From: Cyanoderma ruficeps
Taxonomy: Eukaryota; Chordata; Aves; Passeriformes; Timaliidae
DNA length: 64,000 bases
Direction: 5' to 3'
Assembly (NCBI GenBank): GCA_008694505.1
Contig: VZDJ01007753.1
Coordinates: forward strand, 16,651,003 to 16,715,002
The notes beneath the pieces were generated by a model. It saw nothing but the letters and a program-made list of their open reading frames with translations. It did no database searches and was not told where the DNA came from. Shown here piece after piece: positions 39,867 through 51,880 of the stretch; positions within the stretch are counted from its first letter, which is position 1; every line of letters starts with the position of its first letter. The translations under genes were made by a program, and so were the position numbers.

Positions 39867-40492
39867 AGAGAGATGAGTTCTGCAGTTCTTGCCTGAGAAC
39901 TCTTTCCTTTTCCAGAAAGTAATATCACTTGAGGAGACCGCTGCCTTTGGATGTGCTGTTTGTTTGGTGCAATGTGTGCAGCTTCAGAGAGCTGTAGATA
40001 AGATACTGTTGGTGTAGATGATCTCAGGAGGTGGAATTTGAGCTGGGAAGATGCAGTGCAAACCATAAGCAGAGTAGAAGGGTGGCTCTGTAATACAGAT
40101 AATTGTAGTGCACCTGATGGACAGTCAGCTTTTGGAATGAAATCTGACCTTTGGGAAGTAATGTGTGTACGAGCAAGTGCTTGATAATGGAGTAGGGAGA
40201 ACTTAGCCATTCTGCTGTAGACAGCCTTTGGTTTGCTAGAGTTTTGTTGATGTATTTTTGCAAGACACCAATTGTTGTCAGTTAACCATGGGTGAAGACG
40301 GCTAAAGAACGGGGTGGTTTGAGTGAACTTTCTAGGTTCTGCCATGTGCACTGATGTTTTCTGGCCATGTGAAATGTATGCCTTTGGTAATATCCTCAAA
40401 GGTAGTGTCCTCAAAGGGACTTAAGGTGATGCATGGTCCTCCAGGAATAGTGGTCAAGATTGACTCTTCCAGAACTTGGCAGCAAGAAGGGA

Positions 40493-40632
40493 TTATCACA
40501 AGATATTCTGAGTTGAAAGGAATCCACGAGGACCATCAAGATGAGCTCTTAAGTGAGTGGCCCATATGGGAATTGAGCCCAGAGCCTTGGCATTATTAGT
40601 ATCACACCCCAGCCAACCAAGCTCATCTCAGT
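40493..40632 (-). mobile_element. tRNA-Ile-derived SINE with CR1-like tail (TguSINE1-like)
   Basis: On the minus strand the head (about 40631 down to 40558) follows tRNA-Ile(AAT). It has an A-box-like GAGCTTGGTTGGCTGGGGTG, an anticodon loop reading CTAATAA with anticodon AAT, a B-box-like GGGCTCAATTCCC, and the acceptor end GGGCCA. The tail (40557 down to about 40493) matches the CR1 3' end: ATGGTCCTCGTGGATTCCTTT followed by CAACTCAGAATATCTTGTGA. A tRNA-Ile head plus CR1 tail is the published architecture of TguSINE1, a passerine family mobilised by CR1 machinery. The A and B boxes carry several substitutions, so this is an old fossil, not a working tRNA gene. Confidence 0.85.
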
Positions 40633-43600
40633 GGCACATTATGCCAACTTCTTAGGAGATCTGATTTTCCTAGACTAGACTAACCTCACTTTCTCCCTCA
40701 GTTCAGTACCTATGTCATCAAGTCACTATTTGCATTCCCTGTTTGTAACTTCCTTTCCTGTGAATGTAGTAAATAAAGTGAAGTTTAATATATGTAGAGG
40801 AGTTTTAATTAAGAAATGTCTAATTGATTCCTTGTGAAGGAAGGTGGTGTTCTCTCCCACCTAATTTTGATGGCATTTTAAATGGTGTTATGTATATTGT
40901 CAATGTCCTATATGCTGCCTATTCTATAACAGAAAACTGCACATTCTGTCAGATTTACTTCTTTAAAATTTTCTGGACTTAGAAAGGGAAGGCAGGGCAT
41001 ACTGTTAAGAATGGTGATATATGAATGGAGTAGTTACGCTACAGGCACCTGCCAGAATAATGGAGGTGCTGTTCAGTGGACTCTGTGGCTAGCTGCTGGT
41101 GCAGACAACACAGTTGTTACTTTTGTGGTTGTATGAATCTGGCAGCACAATATCCAGTGTCCTTTTCACTGAGTCCCTGTCGTGTCTGCCTTGCTGCCAT
41201 GTGCCAGCTGTTCCATTGCAGGCATTTTTAGACTGCCTTCCTCTTCATCCTGTCTTCTGTTGCCCAGCTCAGTTGCCACCCCAGAATGCAGCTGTCCTTA
41301 TGGAAGCAGGGTGATGTTCTCCATACCAAGATGACAACACAAGGCACGTGATTTCATCTGTCAGCCCGGGCAGCACCAGCAGCAGCATGATTTCCTCCTT
41401 GCCCCAACTGTAGAGCTCATACTGCATTTATGTCAAACTCATACCATGAGTGAAATTTGTTGCTTGCCATTGTGCGCATCCATCAGCAGGCAATGCAGAA
41501 TATTGCAATGGTAGAATCTGAATTATTCAGGGGAAATTTGTGTGAGTGATGCCTTGGTTACCTTCTGCCGCTTGCTCTGTACTGTGTCTGGTTTTTGAGG
41601 AGTGACTTGTAGAAGTGCACTGTTCTGCAGATGAGGAAAGGCTGCCTTTGGGTGCAGGATTTCAGGGACATCAGGTGATATTTGTGTCTTTGCTGAGCTT
41701 GAAGCTTCATTGATTGCTCTGATGGACTTGAGAATGAAGACAAATTCTCCTCATTATTTCCAGTTTGGCTTTTCTTGTTCTTTTGCCAAGCAGTTTGAAG
41801 TTGGGAAGATGACAGGTGTATGATTCAAGAGGCTAATGCAGCCGTGTGGTTTTCCAGCATGTGTTACTTACGGGCAATGCATTTTCTGGGACTCTCTCTC
41901 TGCCACCAAACTGTGTGTGTTGCAGCAGATCACTGTAACTGTTTTACTGTGGTGAACAATGCTTGATTTAGAAAGGTGAGAGACATCTGTGGGTTTCACA
42001 GTTCTAGCCTAGCTGAGGTCATTCAGTCAGACTGGTGTGTTTGTGAGGACTGTTTGGCATCACTGGAGCTGCTGAATTGTCACTGTTGCTGGCAGCCCTG
42101 CCTGCAGTCCTGTACTGACTTGTGGGCAGCCTGGTCTCCCTCTGGGAGAATATGACCTGCCATGCAGCTGTGGAATTAATTTCCCCGTCTGAAGGAGACA
42201 GAGGTGTGATCCCACATATGATAGACAGCATCCTACTTTGCTTAAAAATAATGATGGGGTGAGGAAGGTAATTTCTATATCAGTAAGGAAAACTACATAC
42301 CTCTCTAGTTCAAGATGACATTAATATTGAGCTTTTTTCCTGGGTTTGAACAACTGTAACAAGACGCTCAAAAGCTCGATTTGTTTGAATAATGAACATC
42401 TTTGTCTTTTTGTCCATGTCTCAGCTGGCAGCTTATTTTAAAGAGAGTCAATAGGTGCTCAGTTGCAGTACAGTATGCAATATTTCTGTAGTTCTTATCA
42501 GCCCTAGCTGACAAAATGTTTTACTGGTGGCTTGAGGTGTTTCTGACGTAATTCAGCATATATTGCTTGTAAATATATTTTCATTTGAAGCTTTTGAAAT
42601 AAGAATACCTTTTCATGATCTTTTCATGCTCATAATCTTAAATTGACCATTTATTTACAGACCGGGGCTAAAATAAACCAAATAATTTAGAATCAGGTGG
42701 GAAAACTGTTAATGGGGAATGGTGAGATAGTTTTGTGAATATTTATGGGATTTTGGTGTTCTTGGAAGAGGGTGATAGTCTTAGCTCCTTGTATAGATAA
42801 ACTGGGACCCTGAAAAGCAGCACTGGCATTTTGAGATACGTATCTTAACTTTGTCTTTTAATATCTGATTGGTTTACTTTTAAAATGGTTGATTTAACTT
42901 CATCTTACTAAGTGTTCTGTGTCTTATTGCATCAAGAGTGTGGGAACAATTTTGATCTTAATTTCCAGATTCTATGGACAATTTCATTGGAGTTTTTTCA
43001 TTATTATGTGAAGGTTATTTTAAACTGTTTGCATTAGAATGTGCGTTCTGACCTTTTCTTAATAATCATTCTGAGGTGTGATTATAGCTTGTGAAGAAAG
43101 CACACATGTAAAGGCTCGTTCTTGGCTTTTAATGCATGCTTGTTTGTTGTAGCAGAAATTCTGTGCTGATCTTGAAAGAGATAAAATCTGTATGCTAACA
43201 GAATTAATATTGGGAAGAGAAAGCTAACAGAAAAGAGCTGAATTAAGATCCCAGTATTTTATCACCAGGAAGGTGGTACAGTAAGTCTTAATCCATTATA
43301 TTCTAGTCCGTTATATTCTAAGACTTGTCCTTCTGAATTACCATAGATTTCATTTTGACTAGAAGGTAAAATGCTGATGTGAGTTCTTGCAGTTCATTTA
43401 GTAGGTAAAGCAGTTTGACAAGTTTGGAGCAGCCTGTTTCAGGTAGTAACATGAAATCCACATATATACCTCCTACCCTCATCTTTCCCCCTACCAATGC
43501 TATATTAGATGAACTGGTTTTAATATTGTTTACAAGCTGGAAGTAAAATCATGTTGTGGTCTTGGAAAGACCAAATATTTTGACTAGATTGTTAGAGAAA

Positions 43601-44642
43601 TGAACGTATTGCTTTCATTTCTTAATTAAAGCTTTCATTAAAAAGATCTTCATTATAATGAAGGAATTTTGTAATTATTAATTTGATTTTAGGTGAAAAG
43701 TGTAGAAACCATCTCTTTGGATGTATACAGAGTTATTTATTTAGAGAAATACATTTTCATTGTTAGGTATACTTAAAGTGAGTTTGTGTAACAGAATTTT
43801 CTTTTCTCTTCACGGAGTTCAATGGGAAAACACACCCGCCCCCCTCCAATCTGGAGAGGAACCCTGGGATTTATTGATGTCTGAAGGTTTATGTGGTAAT
43901 TTTCACTGAGCATGTAGTTGTAGATTCATAATTGTTTATTGCTGGTCAGAAATAATGTGTTATTCATTTTCATAGCCATCATGAAATCTGGTAACTTCTA
44001 GGGAAAGAAATGTCTGAGAGATTATTATCAGTGTTTGAAAAAGCAGAAAAAGCAGTGCCTGGGAGATTTTTGTAGCAATAGCAGTTGAATTCCTATGTAC
44101 AGCCTCGATAAAGACCAACATTACTATCCTTGCAAGCAAAAAGCTTTAAATGCCAAATGATAGGAAGAGGGGGTGGGGGAGGGAAGTATGCATCTGTTTA
44201 TAAGAGCAGATATGAAAAACTTTACTTGGAGTTCTTCCAAAGAACCTCAAACCTTTAATGCAGACTGATCGATGTATCCTTTTATCACTTAATTCCACAG
44301 AGATCACCCCTTCCCTCCTCTCCCTTCTTACCGCAAAGGAAAATATGCAAACATTGAAATTAGTAAGATGGAAGGTTTTGGCATAGGTCTGAGAAGCTTC
44401 AGGTCTGTTGCCATGAATAAAGAAAAATCCAGCCTTGCCTGGAGTTGTGGGAAATTGGTATAATGGCATAGTAATTCCAGACTGTGGGGTTGTTCTTTAA
44501 AAGAAGCCCTTGAAATTATCTAAAAAAACATTGTCTTGTGAGGTACAGGGAGAAAAATGACATAAAATCCCAGATGAAACCTTTTATAGCCCATATTGGA
44601 CTTTATCACTTTATTATCTCTCCTTTATTTCAGCCCATAGAT

Positions 44643-44670
44643 AATATTTTTTATTTTTTAAAAAAAAATA
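44643..44670. repeat. A/T-only imperfect palindrome
   Basis: A T-rich run turns directly into an A9 run and ends in ATAT, giving an imperfect self-complementary A/T block of about 28 bases. A low-complexity site. Confidence 0.5.
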
Positions 44671-45548
44671 TCCATGGAGTCATGGTTATAGCTTCAAGAG
44701 AGAGGGGTTTTTAAGAAAAGTACACAGCAGAATCTGAGGGGGGAAAAAAAAATAAGTCACCAAGAGAACATATTCTTGCTGTCATATGGACATTGTTCTG
44801 GTAACTGATTCTACTAGACTTGTGTTTGGGCAACATTTTCCCCTCAAAATTGCATACATCAGGATTTTAAGAAGGTAAATGCTTATAAAAAGTATTTCTT
44901 CAGTTATGTTGCTATATATTATTTTCAAAATCACTGAAGTCATGCTTAGATCTTAAAGCTTTGCAGTAAGCAGACATGGGAAACGTTAGGCACAAAGTGA
45001 GGTTTTACATGCTGTGTCATCATAAGGAATGCTAGTTGTCTATATACAAAATGGCACCAGAAAGCTGGAATTGTGTTGGAATTCTCTGTTTAGACACCTC
45101 TCACAGGGAGTATGGTGACGGATTCCTTAAATGTTTTTGAATTCTGTGGGTGATGAAACATGTGGCTCATATTAGACTCTGGAGAGGATGCAAAATATTT
45201 TTAAAGGTATTTAACTGGTGAGGGAGTTCAGAAAGCATTGCATTCTGTGTGCTTAAAAGGATTTATAGCTTGTATCTGACTTTGTTAAGCTAGCTTCTGA
45301 TTTGATTACATTTGTGTAAAGCAAATGGATTCGGGAAATAATTGTGTTAGTTCCTTGTCGTGTTTTGTGAAGGGTTATTCCCAAAAAAAGTGTTATGGAA
45401 CAACTCGAAACTTGCACTGGACAGGTGTACAAATGTATGCATTGATTCCTACTATAATAAAATAAAAGTAAGATTTGTGTAAAGAAAAATTTGTGTTCTT
45501 AGAAGTCAATCACAGTTGCAATGCTAGATACCAGAGTGAGTTCCTAAA

Positions 45549-45597
45549 CCTACCTGTCTTTTAGATATATACCTATCTATCTACCTGTCTATCTACA
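45549..45597. repeat. Imperfect CTAT/CTAC tetranucleotide microsatellite
   Basis: Tandem CTAT, CTAC and CTGT units over about 50 bases, interrupted by a TTTTAGATATAT segment. A tetranucleotide microsatellite of this size may be length-variable between individuals. Confidence 0.75.
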
Positions 45598-48500
45598 AGT
45601 GCCAGTCTTTTACTTGAAAGTGAACTTTTTCTGTTGTTAGGCTTAATGAGAGATGATCAAATGATTTTCTGAAATTCTGACAGCCAGAAAAAAATTACTG
45701 TATCTTTTATCTGGGCTCATTTTTATTATTAAAACCTGCCACTTTTTCACGAAAGCTTGGTACAAAGCTTCCACTACAATTCCACTTTGAGTTCTAAATT
45801 AATATTAAAAATGCCTTTTGTGTCACTTGCCCTCCTCCTTCTTTGCATTGGCTGCAGTCAAAAGTGTGGTTGATTTAGCGTGAAGAAAACCCACAGATAA
45901 GAGTGCCTTAATTATGTTTAGCTGTGGAGGATGGGAGCCATTGAAGTGTCTTGAGCTGCCACGGAACAGCTGCCAGGCAGTGACTGAGTGGAGTGCTTGG
46001 GCCCCGTGCAGTAATGGTGTAACCAGGAGTCATCTGTCATCCTGTGAATGACACACTTCGTGGCAGTTTAAACTAATTTTCATTTCATAATTGAGGTTGA
46101 CTAGTGTGCCCATGGCTTGTTGCCAAAATAATTCAAGTTTTGTGAGCTATCTGAAATACACAAATTCATTTCATTTAAGCGTCTTGAGCTACAGAAACTT
46201 CTGCTTCTGCATGTTTGGGCAAGGGAGATCCTTGCACTGTAGTGAGCCAGCTCTTGGTGCTGCTGCGGGAGTCGGGTGTGAACAACTCTGCCGCGGTGCT
46301 GTGACAGCTGCGACACGGAGGTGTGGCCAGCTGGACTGGCCCTGAAGGGACACCAGCTTGGGAGCTGTGCTGCTTCACAAACAAAGGCTCCATAGCTCAG
46401 TAATTCTCTCTGATACAGTCAGTGTTGGATGCTGGGAAGAATAGAACATTAAGACATGAAGTAAGACTTCCCAGCTGGTCAGATTGGACTGGGTGATTTC
46501 CCAAATGGCTGGCTGCACCACCTCCACTATAGCTTCCAATAACTTTTGGAAGTTTCAGTCAAATAATTAATTTGATTGGGTGGTTTGGGAATATTTTTTT
46601 GAAATTCCTTTCTATTTTTAGTTTTTAAACTTTCCCAGAGCTAGGAATTGTCCTGCTTGGTATTGTATAATGAAGAGAAATACTCTTTTATTGAAACCTG
46701 GACTGCTGGAGAATTCTATTGCTTTTTCACAGTTCGAACAACATAAGAATTGGGAGATCATCATTCCCTTTTTATTTTCTAACATTATGATACTGTAATT
46801 TTTGTAGCTTTCTCCACTAGAAAATTTGTTTTCCCAGGCGAAGACCTTTGATCTATCTCGTCTGTCCTTGAGCTGAAGGTATTAAGTAGTCTTGGCTATC
46901 CTCCTTGTCATTGCTTCTTTCCTGCACCTTCCAGTTTCATTTCAGAGAAGGTATGTTAACTACAAAACTATATGGTGCTGAAGTTGAGTGCTGTCTGGTC
47001 TTATGCTGCAGCATCTGGCTGGCTTTGCTCTGCTCCTTTCATAATAATTACTACTGTTTGCTTATTTAACAATTAAATTTTTAGAGGACTACACATGAGT
47101 TATGACCTTTCCTAGACAGCTGAATTCATATTCATTGCTATTTATAATTATGGTGGCTTTTTTTACTCTTCTTCCATGTGCTTTTCTCTTCTGTTTTGTA
47201 TTGTGGAATAATTTCTTCTTGTGAGATGATCTTGTATTTCTAAAATTCATTTAATCTACTCTGGAACATTTTGTGTCACCTGTAAACAGTTGCTGAACTA
47301 GTTTCTTTTGAGAGCATACATGAATGAATGAAACATTGCTGGTTGTGGTGGAGAGCCCTCTTTGCCTCCCTGTTTTGTATCTGAGCATGCTACTACTACT
47401 CATGTGGATTTACCTACTTTCTCTGTACCTGAATCCTGCTTGCTGACAGACTCAGCAGCACTGCTATTCATTCCTGCTGAAGGCTTCTCATAAAGCTGAT
47501 ACAAATTTATGGTTTGTTGTTCCAAATGTTTCCGGAATGTGGGCCACTGTGTACTGCTGGGCTGGGCCAGGCTATGGGCTGGTGCAGAGCAGTGTTGTAG
47601 GATAAAAGTTGTCCAAAAAAAAATCTTTCACTTTTGTGAAACGTTGTATATGAACCAAGGGTAAAGCTTTACTGTGAATATAAGTATATTTTTTAAAATC
47701 TTACTAAAATATATCTTTCTAGTAATCTGGTTTACAGTGCAGTTGGTTCCTTAAATGCATGCTCTGGGTCTGTAGCTGATTTTGTCTGCTCTCTCTGCTC
47801 TCACCTAAGAGCTGGAAACAAAAATTCAGTGTGTGTTCGTGTGTTTCTGGACTCCCAGTAAGTAGGGAGTGATCAGGTCAACAGCACAAAGGTATGATTG
47901 ACTGATTTATATTCCACAGGACTAAGCAGCAGATGTTTGGCCTTGTTTAGTCAACAGTGATTATTTGCTTATAAAATACTCATAGGTCCTACAAAAGTAA
48001 GTCCAGTGTAGAAACCTTAGATTTGTGATTGATCTACCAGTAAAAGATGCTTATTTTACTTATAAAAGATTCTTTTTTAAAATTTTGAAAATGCATTTAT
48101 TTTCATGGGATTTGACATACATAACTTCAAGCTGCAGTTTGTGGAATTGAGTGATTAAAGAACATACTTTTTGCCTGTTTCAGCCGTTTTTGTACTTCCT
48201 TTTATATCTAATTTTGTTTTAAAATTCAGCATGTGTTTGTAAAGATACCTTTTAAACCAAGGTGTTCATGTGTGAAAATTGTTGAGTTGTCTGATATTTA
48301 GCTGCCCTAAATGTAAATGATTCACTTGGAAATGACATGGCTTGGCTAGTTAAAATTATTAACATGTGTACAGATGAGCTGCAAAGCAGAATTACTTAAC
48401 TGCTTTCCAAAACTCGCATAGCTAGTGTTTCTTTACTAAACTTCTGCTTATTTTCAGTTATTATAGATAATATAATTCAACTCACTTTGTATCACATCAA

Positions 48501-51500
48501 GTGTTTAGGAGACCTGCTTTCCACCAGTGACTGACAGTCTGCAGAGTATTTTTAGAGTGAGCCTACAAAACAAGGGGATTACTGCCTTATATCTCTGCTC
48601 TTAAACCTCTTAGCATATTGTTTAGGACCACAGTCAGAGTTTGCAGTTGCTGTGGTGTCTGATGAATTGGGACATTTGCTTTAGAATAGTTGTCGATGAA
48701 GAAAATGAGGTTTGCTGTCTTTTATTTGCTGAGTTTCACAGGTTTGTGAGAGGCAAATGATTTATTTTGCATCTGCTGAAAGGGCATTGCATACCTTTAG
48801 GAATAACTTCTGCCTTGCAATGATCAAACTTGTGACAGTTTGAGAGTCTGAATGTTTACTTTGCTGCTACTTCTGTTACATAACACTGTGGAATACTGAC
48901 TCCTGTGTTTAATTACTGCAGTCTGGGGGTATTTTGTTTGAAAAGTGTATTTTACAAAATCCTAAGATTTAGGACAGGGCCTCTGGTAGCTGAATGTTTT
49001 AGCCATATAATTATTAACACCGTGTTGGAGTACAGTTCGTTATTTCATTTCCTGATATTTCATAAGCTGTTTGCAATTTTTGTTTACGTCTGGCTCTTGC
49101 CAGTAAAATGTTGCTGTCATAACATTGTTTTTTCCCCTTCTTCCACCCTCATCTGTTGTGCAGACAGAACTGTCAAGTGCTCTGCAAAGAGTTGTGGGGT
49201 GCTCACGTGATACCTTAGTTTAGGTATAAGACAGGAAGAAATCTGATGGATTTGAGGATGTCTTGTACTTCACATCATATGATAACAATGCATCACGATT
49301 CCAAGGAATGCTGTCAGAGACATTATTGTCACAGCTCTGATCTCTTTGGTCTCACATAAAGAGTTTAAGGTTGTCACTTCTGCTGTATTTTCAAAGTATG
49401 ATCTAAATACTGCTTTCACTGCTGAAAGGTGAGTTTTCAGCAGCTGATATGCTTGCTTCAGTAGGCTTTTAGTTATGTACCCAATAATTTATCTTCAACA
49501 AGGAAAATCTTAATTGGAGCTCTAAATAGTAACAACAAAATGTGTTTGCTGGCTGAACAAATGAAGAAATGCGTCACCTTTATGCTTATTTTGATAGAAT
49601 GCTTACTTGTAGTATTGTATGGTGAGATGTTAATTAGGTAATGAAAGGGTGAATGGGTTGGAAAGCCGTGTGGTTAGTCAGCCTCTATTGCGAAACTGGG
49701 CTGTTAACGTTTTAGTGAGCATGCTCATACGGTTACATGCCTTCATTTGCTTCAGTGTGACACTGCTGGGTTTAATTAGATTTTATGGGATCTAAACTTA
49801 CAAAAAGGCTCAAAGTTCTGCATTCAGAATCTGACACATGGAGTGACCTTTTCTTCCTTAGAAGATAAGGGTACTCTGTGTGCTTTTGCTTGTGAATAAT
49901 TGTAGAGAGGCTGTTGCAGGGCAATTGCAGCAAGTTTTGGCTAACCTTTACAGTAGGCTTGGAGAGATAGGACATTACGTGTTTTTGTACTGTATAAGTG
50001 GGAGAGGAGGGGAGAGTGTTTGCATAGCAGCAATGCTTAATAAGGATTTTTCAGAGAAGTAAAACTCCATCCTGGCAGCTTCATAATAGACAGGGACAGA
50101 CTATTTACCTTGGCAGCAATCAACTTGCTTTCCTAGCTTGCCTCTTTTGTTTATAAATGAAATGTCCTTACATTGTCATCTTAAATTTAGGGACTCAAAT
50201 TGTACACTAGAGAGCAAAAGAGATCTAAATGTTTTGAACTGCTTCTGTATGTGTTTGTACTGCAGGTAAGCCTGCTAAACCCAAACCTCATCTCAAGAGA
50301 GTGACTTGAAACAAGCATATTCCCTCACTGATGTCCTTGTGTCCTGGTTATAGCCTAGATTTACAATAATGTTGAAGTGGCAGCAGTGAACTGTATTTTA
50401 TTGGAAAAAGCAATGTGAAATACTCTACTGGAATATGTAAATGTGGGGTCCTCACATTTCCTGATGCAGACCACTGTGGATTTCATAGTATGATTCAGAT
50501 TTTCATAACGCTCAAAAGATAGCTGTTAAACATTAGTCTGTGGACAGGTGTGACCAGGTTGTACTTGCACAAGATCTCACTGAGCTTTCTAAGGATACAG
50601 ATCTTCACAGCCATGCAGAGGAATGTCTCTGGAGTGTTTTCCTAGTAAGTAGGTTAGGTAAACACTTTTTTTTCTACGAGATTAAGATTATTTGCATTTC
50701 CTCTTAAGTCTGAAATATCAGGTAGCTTTGGCAGGAAGAATGCATCCTGATTCAGAAAGCTTTGATGTCAGGAAAGGCGAGGAAAATATATTAGAAATGG
50801 ATGAGGTTTTTGCTCTGGGTTTCAGACTCTTCTTGCCTTGGCTCTTCAGCAGTATTAGGTGTACTTCACTGGGGAAGAGCACATAAGGGAGCAGATGGTT
50901 GTGCAGCTGCTTAGCCCTCACCTGTGTGTGGCCAGCAGGCAATACAGGTATGAATGAGACTTTTTTTTTCCTCTTTTAAATTACGTAATCTGGTAGTGTC
51001 AAGTTATTTGAATTTGTTTTATATGGAGGCTTGTAAATTTTAGAATGATCCCTATAATATGTTGTTCTTAAAACTGTATTTCCCTGCTGCTTGAAGTGCA
51101 TACTTCTAGAAATTTTGTTCGTGTGTCAATACTACTCCTGGTGGTTCACACTTGTAGGAGGACTTTGCACTACAAATCAGGAGGGTGGCACTGGGAGTGG
51201 GGGGTGTGTTCCCTCCTGCCCCCGGGTACTCTGCACTTGTTGCAGGCTGTGGAGAGTACTTTGCCCTTGTTTGACCCATCACTTTCTTTTTTCTAAATTG
51301 GTAAATAGGAAACAGTATTAAATTCTGAAAGAAAACGGACAGTAATCCCAGACTTGCTGAATGGTTTTAAAAAACTGACTGAAGACGTAATACCCATTTT
51401 TATCCTTTTTCATTGCAAACAGAAAAGACAGCAGATAATCGAATGCAGATTAAATAACCTTTGTGGAGGCTAGAGTTCATAAGAAAGATAAAAAACGTTC

Positions 51501-51828
51501 GTGCCGTTTCTTTGTCGTGAGTGTTGAAACTGTAAGTGTTGCTTATTGTGAGATATGTAGCCTAGTTTAAAATCTAACCAGTTGAGTTGTGCATGCAGTT
51601 CAGGTACCCAGGTACCCATATTGTCCTTCTCCCCTGCAGATTCTGTAGTTTGGATTGCCCAGTAGCAGCAACTGCTCTGCAAGAAACAGCTATCCACAGT
51701 GTAGATGAATTGCTTATCTAGAGGTGTGGTTACATGGGTAAACTCTTGCAAAGCTTAGCTCCAAATTTGCATCATCAGCAGCTTCCTCCTCATCCAACTT
51801 CAGTTAATATGAAAGCTCACCCATCTCT

Positions 51829-51880
51829 CACTGAAGGGTAAATTGCTGGCTTGTGTTCACTGAAGGGTAAAAGTGAACAC
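51829..51880. repeat. 14-bp direct repeat plus 8-bp inverted repeat
   Basis: CACTGAAGGGTAAA occurs at 51829-51842 and again at 51858-51871. The second copy overlaps an exact inverted repeat, GTGTTCAC (51853-51860) and GTGAACAC (51873-51880). Probably a local duplication; no function can be assigned. Confidence 0.7.

Larger units (their letters stand above)
27436..40490. other. Long intronic stretch; no gene recognised
   Basis: About 13 kb of AT-rich noncoding sequence. It contains simple repeats, a near-perfect 20-bp-period duplication at 31239-31276, a perfect hairpin at 38452-38475, a 15-bp tandem duplication at 39837-39866 and a 185-codon antisense open frame at 39857-40414. That frame resembles no protein family known to me. 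No splice-flanked coding exon or RNA gene was supported. Confidence 0.6.

Noticed and set aside
40558..40631. tRNA-Ile gene on the minus strand
   Set aside because: The A box, B box and stems carry several substitutions, and the sequence continues into a CR1-like tail. It is a SINE head, not a functional tRNA.
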